A stretch of DNA of 64,000 nucleotides from GCA-003244245 sp963823755. GTDB taxonomy: Bacteria; Actinomycetota; Actinomycetes; Mycobacteriales; Pseudonocardiaceae. A program made the translations under genes and the position numbers. This document shows, in pieces, positions 25,434 to 33,329 of the stretch. The stretch is taken from positions 434,001 to 498,000 of the forward strand of contig CAWGMP010000007.1 of assembly GCA_963823755.1 (NCBI GenBank), read 5' to 3'. How positions within the stretch are numbered: the stretch's first letter is position 1; each line of letters starts with the position of its first letter. The notes beneath the pieces are model-generated. The model ran no database searches and was not told where the DNA came from. It was given only the letters and a program-made list of their open reading frames with translations.

Positions 25434-25822
25434 TCAGTTCGACATTAGTAGAGGCTGGCGAAACTGCAAGCCTACGTGTAACCGGACGCGGGGCAGGCGA
25501 CGGACCCGCAGCGGACCCAGACCCCATTCGTGCTTGAGCCGTCCGAACTCACGCTCGACCGCACTCGTGGTGCGGTCGAGCGTGAGTAGTCTTCACGGGG
25601 TTTGCCGTTGGGCAGGTCCCGCATCCCATTGGCGTAGGTGGGGAGGTCCGACCCGTCGATGGCCAGATTCGTCCCGAGGCCCGGGATGGCCTCATAAAGC
25701 TCGGCCAGGACACGATCGAGGCAGTCCGCAAGTGCCGCACTGTGCTCCCGCAGCTTGACCATGAACCGGTACGCGGCGTGAATGCTGGGAGCGACACCCA
25801 GCGCGTCCCGATCACCGTGCAA
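25434..25822 (-). pseudogene. Transposase gene with internal deletion
   Basis: On the minus strand the first part reads as the N-terminal half of a DDE transposase (IHAAYRFMVKLREHSAALAD, then LGTNLAIDGSDLPTYANG with the first catalytic Asp, and LPNGKPREDYS). After 25586 the frame must change to read the C-terminal end (SAVEREFGRLKHEWGLGPLRV to the stop at 25434-25436), which holds the last catalytic Glu. The middle of the protein, including the second Asp, is missing. The join falls exactly at a 17-base inverted repeat (25548-25586). Confidence 0.7.
25548..25586. repeat. 17-base perfect inverted repeat at a deletion joint
   Basis: Left arm 25548-25564 (CTCACGCTCGACCGCAC), 5-base loop TCGTG, right arm 25570-25586. 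One arm codes the start of the transposase C-terminal segment and the other is its reversed copy, so the structure was probably made by the event that deleted the middle of the gene. Confidence 0.8.
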
Positions 25823-25888
25823 TCTCGACCGACGGCACGGTGACAGTGACCGTCAAGCCCCTATAATGCGGGCTGTCCCGTGAGAGGT

Positions 25889-25924
25889 TTAGGTGGCCCG
25901 TCGCAACAATAGCGGGCCACCTAA
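25889..25924 (-). terminator. Hairpin after the XRE regulator gene
   Basis: A 12-bp perfect stem (25889-25900 with 25913-25924, left arm TTAGGTGGCCCG) with a 12-base loop lies about 80 bases past the stop of the minus-strand regulator at 26007. It could alternatively be an end of the neighbouring transposon remnant. Confidence 0.5.
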
Positions 25925-26006
25925 CCGTCCCACCGAGCGAGCCGTGAGGCTGGTGTCCGGTCCCCACGGTCCACGTCTTAACTATCCGCTTATGGTTCTC
26001 AGTGTA

Positions 26007-27395
26007 TCAAAATGTCATACAAGTACTGGCCACTTGCCGGGCTGTTCGGGCGAGTTCCTGGTAGTCGCTGCCATGGCGAGTGGCGAGTTCATCGGCCAGT
26101 GGGAGGAGCCGGTGGCGGACGCGGACAGAGCTGAGCTTGGTGGTGGCGGTGATGGCGTTGTGGGCTAGTTGCAGACCGCGTGGCTCCCCGGCTCGCACGT
26201 GGATGGTGGCGAGCAGGATGCGGGCGCTCGCGGCGGGACGGCGGTCCTGACCACCCCACGCTCGGACGGACAGGGCGGCGAACTGCTCGACCCCGTCGAG
26301 TTGACCCAGGCACACGGAGATGTCCGCGTTGCGGTAGTCGGCGTCGGCCTGGGCGAAGGCGTCGGGGGCTTGCCACTTGTCGCGGGCCGCAGCAAGCTTG
26401 GACCGTGCCTGATCCGGGAGATCCATCCGGGCCAGCGCCCGGGCCTGCAGGGAGTCCAGGCAGGCAGTCATGGGCGGGATGCGGGGGTCATCCACTACCC
26501 GGGGACGGTCCAGCGGCATGAACGCGATCTGGCCGAGCTGGAACAGTTTCAGCGAGTCATCGAGTCGACCCCGCTTCAAGGGCAGCATCCCGGCGTGACG
26601 CAGCGCGTGGGCCATCTGGTAGCGGTCCCCGAACCGCCGGGCGAGGGCCAGCGCCCGGCAGTAGTAGTAGTTGGCCGCGTCGTCGGCACCGGAGTCGAAG
26701 TAGGTCCACCCGGCCTCGGTGTGCAGCTCGGCCAGGACGGACCCCAGCCGGGCCCGGATCGTGGCCTCGCCGGGGACCGTCAACAGCCGCATCGACCAGA
26801 CGGCGACCGCACCGAGCACCTCTGCCTGCCCACCCCACGCACGAGCCCACCCTCGGAGCTGGGTGAGCAGGTCGGTGACGGCCTCCACGTGCATCATCCC
26901 CAGCCGGGACGGCAGCGCTCCAACCAACCAGTCCGGTGCGGGCAGCTCTGGGACTTCGCCGAACAGCGGGTGGCCGCACAGCGCGACCGGCGCGGCCAGG
27001 ATCACAGCACGGCGACGCATCTCGTCATCATCCCCCCTCCGGGGGTCGGCTGCCGTGCCCTCGTCAGGGTAAGCCCCCTCGGAGCTATACCAGATGCCGT
27101 CGGAACCCCACCAGGACAGGCCCATCAGTTCGGGTGGGATATCCAGGCCCGTCGCGATGCGCCTGAGCAGCTGGTGGTTCTCCACCTTCCGGCGGCCTGC
27201 GACGATCTCGGACACCTCGGACTGGGACTGCCCGGTCAACGCGGCGATCCGCCGCTGACTGACCCCGCCATCCTGCAAGATTCGATACAGGGCGCCGACA
27301 TCCAGCACGGCCAGGATCCGGCGCACGTCGTCACGTTGGTATAACGCTGGGGTCGATGGCGGGTACCGGCTTCTCAGCACCCGACGCCGGGGCAC
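26007..27395 (-). CDS. XRE-family regulator with tetratricopeptide-like sensor domain
   Basis: 462 residues. A helix-turn-helix (GVSQRRIAALTGQSQSEVSEIVAGRR, about 44-69) is followed by a linker with an aromatic GLSWWGSDGIWYS patch. From about residue 125 an all-helical repeat domain runs to the C-terminus (ANYYYCRALALARRFGDRYQMAHALRHAGML), typical of actinobacterial regulators in which TPR-like repeats sense a small ligand or peptide. The start is taken as GTG 27395; the family usually begins near the 'RDDVRRILA' segment, about 20 residues in. It is divergent from the large regulator at 28001, with 600 bases between. Confidence 0.8.
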   Translation of the reverse strand: MPRRRVLRSRYPPSTPALYQRDDVRRILAVLDVGALYRILQDGGVSQRRIAALTGQSQSEVSEIVAGRRKVENHQLLRRIATGLDIPPELMGLSWWGSDGIWYSSEGAYPDEGTAADPRRGDDDEMRRRAVILAAPVALCGHPLFGEVPELPAPDWLVGALPSRLGMMHVEAVTDLLTQLRGWARAWGGQAEVLGAVAVWSMRLLTVPGEATIRARLGSVLAELHTEAGWTYFDSGADDAANYYYCRALALARRFGDRYQMAHALRHAGMLPLKRGRLDDSLKLFQLGQIAFMPLDRPRVVDDPRIPPMTACLDSLQARALARMDLPDQARSKLAAARDKWQAPDAFAQADADYRNADISVCLGQLDGVEQFAALSVRAWGGQDRRPAASARILLATIHVRAGEPRGLQLAHNAITATTKLSSVRVRHRLLPLADELATRHGSDYQELARTARQVASTCMTF

Positions 27396-28000
27396 CGCTC
27401 GCCCGCCCGGCGATCTTGCCGGCTTGCCCGTCGCTCATGGTGGCCACCGCTCCAGTCGGAGGGGCACAACGTAGACCGGGTTGGTGTGACGCGAGTAACC
27501 CGGCGTGGCGGCCCGCCAGCGCCATCGAAGTCCTCCTCGGTCGGCAGCACCTCCGTCGATACGCTCCACTGCGCCGCTGATCGCCAATTGGTCATCGTGC
27601 TGCTCCATGTGGCGGCAAATTCAGACACCCGTAACGTTGCCGACACCGGATCCGACTTCTCCGGGAAACCACTCGGATGGACGTCGCTGAAAGAGGTGAT
27701 CTAGTTACTTTGGGTTACTTTTCTCTGCGACGGAGCGAATGGTGCGACTGGTTGGCCTTGGCATCTGGACGGTAGGCGAGACGCCTAGGCGCCCCCTGGA
27801 CGTGACTTCACCGGAGGAGCCACGCCTCTAGCAGTCCACTCGTGCGTGACGGAGGTGCAGATGTTCATTCAACCCACGGAGACGACACTGAGCCCACAAA
27901 CCACGACTCCACCGTTCCCGAACAACGAAGCGGCCACCGATGGCGCTCACTGGAGGGATGACATCCCTGTGCCCCAGGAAAGGACACCCCGAGCAACGGC
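27396..28000. other. 605-base divergent intergenic region
   Basis: I see no supported gene. Short frames on both strands lack starts or recognisable products; one on the minus strand from 27438 overlaps the 5' end of the XRE regulator and could encode a 35-residue leader, which I do not support. The region holds the 10-base-period direct repeat at 27704-27721 and presumably promoters for both divergent regulators. A GGAAAGG motif lies about 17 bases before the ATG at 28001, rather far for a ribosome binding site. Confidence 0.4.
27704..27721 (+). promoter_or_regulatory. Direct repeat GTTACTTT x2, candidate operator
   Basis: GTTACTTT occurs at 27704-27711 and again at 27714-27721, a 10-base period, in an A+T-rich patch between two divergent regulator genes. 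SARP-type proteins, whose DNA-binding and BTAD modules occur in the downstream product, typically bind short direct repeats at about one helical turn. Assignment is by context only. Confidence 0.35.
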
Positions 28001-31000
28001 ATGGTCGTGACACTGAGGGAACCCGAGGTCGGTTGCGGCACCGAGCCTGACCGCGGTCTAGGTGGAGTGCGCGAGGCGATCAGGAACGGTAGCGTGACGC
28101 CCTCTGCTGACTCACCCCGTCCAGCTGGAGAGCGAGTCGAGCGCCCGTCGGTTGACGAGCTCTTGGACCGCGCGGCGAAGCTCCGGATCTGTGTGGTGAT
28201 CGGCGCCGCTGGCTGGGGTAAGACCACGGCGGTGGCGGCCTGGTCGCGCAACCGCCCGACCGCGTGGCTGCGGTATGAGGATCACGAGGGGGATGCGGAC
28301 CTCCTGCTGGCCGGCTTGTTCAGGGCATTGCGGGCCCACGTGTCGGTGCCCGCGCCGATCCTGGCTGCGGAGGAAGTGGACACAGATCAGGTGGGGTTCT
28401 CTGTCGAGGCCATCTGCGTCTGGTTGCGCGGTGTTCTCAGCAAAGACATCGTTCTGGTCCTTGACGACCTGCACTCCCTGGAGCTTAAGAGCGACGCGGT
28501 GGCCGTAGTCGAAAGTCTGTGCCGGCACGCGCCGGCCCGGCTCCATCTGGTCCTGATATCCCGATGTGAACTGCCGTTCTCCCTGCAGCGGTTACGGGGT
28601 CGCGGTCTTGTCACGGAGATCCACGCGCCGGACCTTGCCTTCGACGTTGCCGATGTCGAGGCGCTCCTGCGCAAGACCGCGGGACAGGATCCACCAGGCT
28701 TGGCGAGGCGAGTGTGGGAGCGCACCGGGGGTTGGCCTGCGGCCGTGCACTGCGCGGTGGAGATGCTGCGGGTGGCCGGGCCGGATCAGCGCCTCAGCAC
28801 AGTGGAACAGCTGTCCCGTCCGGGAGAGCGATTCCATGACTATCTGAACGAGGAGGTCATCAGCCTCTCGCCCGAGTGGGTTCAGCAGCTACTGCGCAGG
28901 TTGGCGATCTTCGGTGAGGTCAGTTCCACGACAGAGATTGCGCGGGGGCGCGATGATCCGGCGATCGTGCTCGCGGAACTGAGCCGCCAGGGACTTGTGC
29001 GGCGCAGCGGCGGGGGTGCCGGCTGGTCGCTTGTGCGCCCGTTGCGTGACTTCTTCGAGAATGAGGTGGCGCCGTCGGCAAGCGAGCGCAGAGCACTGCA
29101 CGTGACGGCGGCCAAGGAGTGCCTCGAGCAGGGGGCACTGGCACAAGCCTTGGGACACCTACAGGCAGCGGGCGATCATGCCGCGTGCGCCTCGCTCCTG
29201 GCTGATCGGGGTGAGGAGATGGTGGGGCGCGGCCAACTCGACGCCGTGTCACAGGTCGCCGAGTTGCCGGCCGAGTATCTCGACGACCCGCGGATCCAAC
29301 GAGTTCTGGGGCAGGCGCAGCAGGTGCGGGGCCAGTGGGTACCGGCGCTGCAGCACTTCCAGCGCGCCGGCTACGATCGAGATGAGCTGGAGCCGGCGCT
29401 GGCCTGGCGGGTCGGCCTGATCGCTTTCGCCCAGGGCAAGTTCGACGAGGTGCAAGCGCTGATCCGGCGGACCCGATTAGCTCGGGAGGACACGCTCGAC
29501 GAGACGCGGGTGCTGGCGCTGGCCGCGCACGTCCACCGGATGACCGGTGACCTCGTGAGCTTACGGAAGACGGCGCTTCACACACGTGCTGCGGCCCGAC
29601 GGTGCGGCGAGCCCCGTGCGTGGTCCAGTGCCCACCACGTGTTCGCACTCCTCGCCGCTGCCGAGGGCGACTGGAGGCAAGCTGACGCCCACTGCACCGA
29701 TGCCCTGCGCAGCGCAGCGACGAGCGACGACCTGCTCCAGGTGATGTGGATTCGGGCCTGCCAGGCGTTCCACCAGTTCGAAACAGGGTCGCCCCGGCAG
29801 GCACTGACCGACGCCCAGATCGTCTTGAGCCTCAGCGAGCAATGCGAGGACCCGTTCCTCATCGCGCACGCATTGACCACCCACGGCCGTGCCTGCGGGC
29901 GCCTGGGGATGCTGGAAGAGGCGGCGGGCGACTTCGCCACAGCGATCGACCTCTTCCAGCGCCTCGGCTCCCGATTTCTGGCCTGGCCACTGTGCGGCCT
30001 CGGTGACCTGCATCGGACCAGGGGCCAGCTGGTACGAGCTCAGGCGGCCTACGAGGAGGCCCTGACTCTCGCCGAGCCGTATCACGACGTGTTCGGCCTC
30101 AGCTCGGCGCTGATCGGTCTCGCGCGCATCGCTGCGGCTGATGACCTGCAGCTAGCCCGTGAGCGCGCGGCCCGAGCCGTGGAGTTGGGTGAGGAACTTC
30201 GCAAGGTCCCGACATTTCTGGCCCGCGGCTGGGTCGAGTTGATGGGCGGTGACCGGCAGGGCGCCTCGACAGACGCCCACCAGGCGACGGTGGCCGCGCG
30301 GCAACGGCGGGACAACCCAGGACTGGCAGAGGCGATCACCCTCAACGTGTTGGCCTGCGGCGATCCCACCGTGGATACCGCCCCGCTGCGGGAGGCGATC
30401 GACATCTGGCGGGAGACGGGGTGTCACCTTGAGGAAGCCGCGACCAGAATTGTGGCCGCTCGCATCGGTGCGCCCATTCCCCATCTCGACGCCCACCTCG
30501 CGGACCAGATGCTGCGGGACCATGGCGTCGACGTCGACTCACGGCGAGTCGCCGGGCCGCTAGGCGTGCTGGTCCGTTCCGCGCCCGCGGTATCCATCCA
30601 GACGCTCGGCGTGCTCCAGGTGATCCGCGACAGGGCCCCGATTCCGAAGACCGCATGGAAATCGAAAAAAGCCCGAGACCTGTTGAAAATCCTGGTTGCG
30701 CGGCGCCGACCGACCCCCCGTGATCAGCTGATGGAGCTGTTATGGCCAGAAGTGGACCCGGCCGTGGCCAGTAACCGGCTCTCCGTGCTGCTCTCCACGG
30801 TTCGCGATGTGCTCCAGCCGCACCCGGCGGGTGAGGATCCCTTGGTCACCACCGACGGCGCGGTGTCGTTGAACCCCACCCAAGTCCGCGTCGACCTCGA
30901 GGACTTCCTCGCCCAAGCCACCGCTGCCCTCGACGCGGACCGCACGAAAGAACCGGATGCGACCGCGCGACTCACGGCTGCCGTCGCCGCCCATACCGGG

Positions 31001-31330
31001 GATTTCCTCGAAGACGACCCCTACCAGGAGTGGGCCGGCGCGATAGCCGAAGAGGTACGGACCACCCATATCGCCCTTCTCCGGGCATTGGCTGCACGGC
31101 TGCGCGAGGCTGGCGACATCGACGCGACCGTGCGGTACACGCTGCGTCTGCTCGAGCAGGACTGCTACGACGAACAGGCCCATCTCACCCTCGTCGGGAT
31201 GTTGCTCGGCGCCGGGCGCCTCGGCCAGGCGCACCGTTACTACGACAACTACGTCCGCCGGATGGCAGAGATCGACGTCACACCACGCCCACTACCGGAG
31301 ATGACATCGCGGGGATCAGACGCACGCTGA
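28001..31330 (+). CDS. STAND ATPase-TPR regulator with C-terminal SARP-like (wHTH-BTAD) module
   Basis: 1109 residues in three parts. The first is a MalT/AfsR-like ATPase with P-loop GAAGWGKTT (68-76), Walker B VLVLDDLHSLE (about 149) and WERTGGWPAAVHCAV typical of MalT-class STAND proteins. The second, about 370-830, is a long array of TPR-like helices. The third, from about 865, is a winged-helix domain (ILVARRRPTPRDQLMELLWP, then ASNRLSVLLSTVRDVL) followed by a bacterial transcriptional activator domain (ALRALAARLREAGDIDATVRY to the end). Classical SARPs of the AfsR type have the DNA-binding/BTAD part first; here it is last. Such proteins control antibiotic or stress genes on ligand and ATP binding. 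No biosynthetic cluster adjoins it. Confidence 0.85.
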   Translation: MVVTLREPEVGCGTEPDRGLGGVREAIRNGSVTPSADSPRPAGERVERPSVDELLDRAAKLRICVVIGAAGWGKTTAVAAWSRNRPTAWLRYEDHEGDADLLLAGLFRALRAHVSVPAPILAAEEVDTDQVGFSVEAICVWLRGVLSKDIVLVLDDLHSLELKSDAVAVVESLCRHAPARLHLVLISRCELPFSLQRLRGRGLVTEIHAPDLAFDVADVEALLRKTAGQDPPGLARRVWERTGGWPAAVHCAVEMLRVAGPDQRLSTVEQLSRPGERFHDYLNEEVISLSPEWVQQLLRRLAIFGEVSSTTEIARGRDDPAIVLAELSRQGLVRRSGGGAGWSLVRPLRDFFENEVAPSASERRALHVTAAKECLEQGALAQALGHLQAAGDHAACASLLADRGEEMVGRGQLDAVSQVAELPAEYLDDPRIQRVLGQAQQVRGQWVPALQHFQRAGYDRDELEPALAWRVGLIAFAQGKFDEVQALIRRTRLAREDTLDETRVLALAAHVHRMTGDLVSLRKTALHTRAAARRCGEPRAWSSAHHVFALLAAAEGDWRQADAHCTDALRSAATSDDLLQVMWIRACQAFHQFETGSPRQALTDAQIVLSLSEQCEDPFLIAHALTTHGRACGRLGMLEEAAGDFATAIDLFQRLGSRFLAWPLCGLGDLHRTRGQLVRAQAAYEEALTLAEPYHDVFGLSSALIGLARIAAADDLQLARERAARAVELGEELRKVPTFLARGWVELMGGDRQGASTDAHQATVAARQRRDNPGLAEAITLNVLACGDPTVDTAPLREAIDIWRETGCHLEEAATRIVAARIGAPIPHLDAHLADQMLRDHGVDVDSRRVAGPLGVLVRSAPAVSIQTLGVLQVIRDRAPIPKTAWKSKKARDLLKILVARRRPTPRDQLMELLWPEVDPAVASNRLSVLLSTVRDVLQPHPAGEDPLVTTDGAVSLNPTQVRVDLEDFLAQATAALDADRTKEPDATARLTAAVAAHTGDFLEDDPYQEWAGAIAEEVRTTHIALLRALAARLREAGDIDATVRYTLRLLEQDCYDEQAHLTLVGMLLGAGRLGQAHRYYDNYVRRMAEIDVTPRPLPEMTSRGSDAR

Positions 31331-31405
31331 GGAGCCGAACCCGAACAAGGATGGCAACGTGGCGGCCTCACAGAGGCTTCTCACACCGGTCGATCGTGTG
31401 CTCGG

Positions 31406-32095
31406 TCATCGAGCGCCGTCTGGGTGCGAGACGAGATAGCGGAGCAGGACAGTACCCCCGATCTGACGGGTCTCCACGAGTGTCATCGGGTGCTCGTGGT
31501 TCTGGGGGAACCGGCCAGGGTACACAAAGCGAGGAGCATCACGCTCGCCGATGAAGAACGGGGCGATCACCAGGTGGATCTCGTCCACCAGACCTGCACT
31601 GAGGAACTGGGTATGGACGCTGCCGCCCCCCTCCACCAGCAGGCGCTCGATCTTGCGCTCGCCGAGGTCGTCTAGCACAGCGCCCAGATCGACCGGCTCT
31701 CCAGCCGCCACGACGGTCGAGATACCCGAAAGCATCTCGCGAAGTGCTGGGACTACCGGGTCACGGGCATAGACGATCTTCTCGATGTCGCCGGAGAAGA
31801 ACCTTGCCGTCACGTCCAGGTCGCCGCGACCGGTGAGCGCCACCTTCGTGGGATGCGGAGCCAGGCCACGCCGGACTCGATCCCGCTGGCGCTCGACCGA
31901 GCGCACCAGCAGCCGCGGGTTGTCGCGGCGGATCGTGTTCGCGCCGACCAGGATGGCATCGACACCGGCCCGTACCTCGTCAACCCGATCGAAATCCTCG
32001 TCATCGGACAGTATCAACCGGGCATCGTGCCTATCGTCGATGTAACCGTCGATGGACATCGCCACCGAGGCAAGGACGTGCGGACGTGCCGTCAC
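31406..32095 (-). CDS. RibD C-terminal / dihydrofolate reductase-like reductase
   Basis: 229 residues with the RibD_C fold: LASVAMSIDGYI at the N-terminus, VDAILVGANTIRRDNPRL (the NADPH/substrate loop) and LLVEGGGSVHTQFLSAGLVDEI with the conserved 'EGG' turn. Relatives reduce 5-amino-6-ribosylaminouracil phosphate or other pyrimidines with NADPH. As a stand-alone reductase domain with no deaminase domain, it may serve riboflavin, deazaflavin or an unrelated pathway. It is followed 78 bases downstream, on the opposite strand side of the stop, by the large regulator's 3' end. Confidence 0.8.
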   Translation of the reverse strand: MTARPHVLASVAMSIDGYIDDRHDARLILSDDEDFDRVDEVRAGVDAILVGANTIRRDNPRLLVRSVERQRDRVRRGLAPHPTKVALTGRGDLDVTARFFSGDIEKIVYARDPVVPALREMLSGISTVVAAGEPVDLGAVLDDLGERKIERLLVEGGGSVHTQFLSAGLVDEIHLVIAPFFIGERDAPRFVYPGRFPQNHEHPMTLVETRQIGGTVLLRYLVSHPDGAR

Positions 32096-32173
32096 AGTGC
32101 CACTCCTCCCGGTCTTCGACTACCTGCGAACACTCAGGAGATAGGCGATCATCCGACGTCGGGACCGCTCGGC

Positions 32174-32365
32174 TCAGCGGATGACCGTGATCGCCTGCAC
32201 CGGGCAGGCCAGGGCGCCCTCCTCGGCTTGGGCCTCCAGTTCGGGCGGGACCTCCGGGTTGCGGATCAGGCAGTATCCGTTGTCGTCCAGGTCGTAGATT
32301 TCGGGCACGACAGCATTGCACTGACCGTGGCCTTCGCAGATGTTCGGATTGACCTCGACACGCAC
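32174..32365 (-). CDS. [3Fe-4S]-type ferredoxin
   Basis: 63 residues from GTG 32365, which follows GAGGAGG at 5 bases; a longer start at 32428 is less likely. Cysteine pattern: CEGHGQC near the N-terminus, where the second Cys of a normal CxxCxxC is His-Gly as in [3Fe-4S] ferredoxins that feed cytochrome P450s, and ACPVQAI near the C-terminus. It probably donates electrons to a P450 or similar oxygenase. None is in this window, so the partner is unknown. Confidence 0.9.
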   Translation of the reverse strand: MRVEVNPNICEGHGQCNAVVPEIYDLDDNGYCLIRNPEVPPELEAQAEEGALACPVQAITVIR

Positions 32366-32834
32366 GGCGTCCTCCTCGGCTTCGATCTCAGCGTGATGGG
32401 AACCCGACCATCTTGCCTCGGCGGCCATGACCGCAGACCCCGGGGGATGGATCGCCGGCGGTGGGGTGACTCTGCCGGGATACTAGGCAATCCGGGTGCA
32501 CTTCCGGCCAATGACAAGATCACTGACGGCTGGCCGATCGCGGATCACGGCGAATGCGGCGAGGACCGGTCGCGGTCGCATCGCCACCATGCGAAGGGCC
32601 GTTGAGCTCGGGAGACCGGTTACCCACGAGGGGCGCACGAACGCCCGACGACCTCCGATCGGGTGATAGCCACGTTTCCATACCACGTCACGGCGCCCGG
32701 GTGAGAGGGGTTTAAGTCTCTGGGCGAAATCCGGTAGACAAGGCACTGCGGCGTGACGGCATTGCGGTCGAGTCGTTATGTATGTCGGGTGCGCCCTCGG
32801 GGTGGTCGGGGGGGCGACAAGGAGGTCGGGTTAC
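32366..32834. other. Intergenic stretch without supported gene
   Basis: About 470 bases. Both strands have open frames, including one on the minus strand ending at 32483, but none has a clear start, ribosome binding site or recognisable product. Near 32820 an AAGGAGG box precedes the GTG start of the next gene. Confidence 0.35.
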
Positions 32835-33257
32835 GTGGATCGTCGGGTGCGGCGTGCGGTGTTGGACCGTTTGGCGGCGGTGGAGGAGATGGCCGCGCGG
32901 GCGGGCGCGACGTTGTCGGCACCGTTGGCCCGCAGGCACATCCAGACAATCACTGACGGGTGGCGGGAACTTCTCGTCCAACACCAGCCGGATCACACCG
33001 GCCGCTGCCCCGTCTGCTCGGGTTGGCTACGCCGCCGTCGGTGGCCCTGCGAGGTCTGGGTGACCGCGCACCACCACCTCATCGGTGACGGGACGGAGTC
33101 GATCGAACAACCTACCCGGAACTCCAACCCCTTCTGCCGGCCGCGTCGGGTATTGGTTGTCCCACGGCAGCTCGATGCCCCCATCACGGCGCAGACCCTG
33201 GCGGGGAACGCCGCCGCGCAAGTCGAGCGCGGCAAGGCGTCGATGCACCGATCGTGA
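32835..33257 (+). CDS. Hypothetical protein with CxxC...C motif (140 aa)
   Basis: GTG 32835 follows AAGGAGG at ideal spacing. The N-terminus is helical and basic (DRRVRRAVLDRLAAVEEMAARAG). The centre has GRCPVCSGWLRRRRWPCEVW, a possible zinc knuckle of the CxxC..C type, followed by HHH. The C-terminus is polar. Function is unknown; a nucleic-acid-binding role is possible but not shown. It lies 72 bases before the ABC transporter gene on the same strand. Confidence 0.55.
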   Translation: MDRRVRRAVLDRLAAVEEMAARAGATLSAPLARRHIQTITDGWRELLVQHQPDHTGRCPVCSGWLRRRRWPCEVWVTAHHHLIGDGTESIEQPTRNSNPFCRPRRVLVVPRQLDAPITAQTLAGNAAAQVERGKASMHRS

Positions 33258-33329
33258 CCCACCGGCCGCCCAACGACGCAGACCTCAACGGCGCAGGCAC
33301 TGTCAGGGTCGTCGCATAACCTGGCGTTC

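Noticed and set aside
27331..27438. 35-codon minus-strand ORF overlapping the XRE regulator 5' end
   Set aside because: No clear ribosome binding site and no family; kept only as a remark on the intergenic region.
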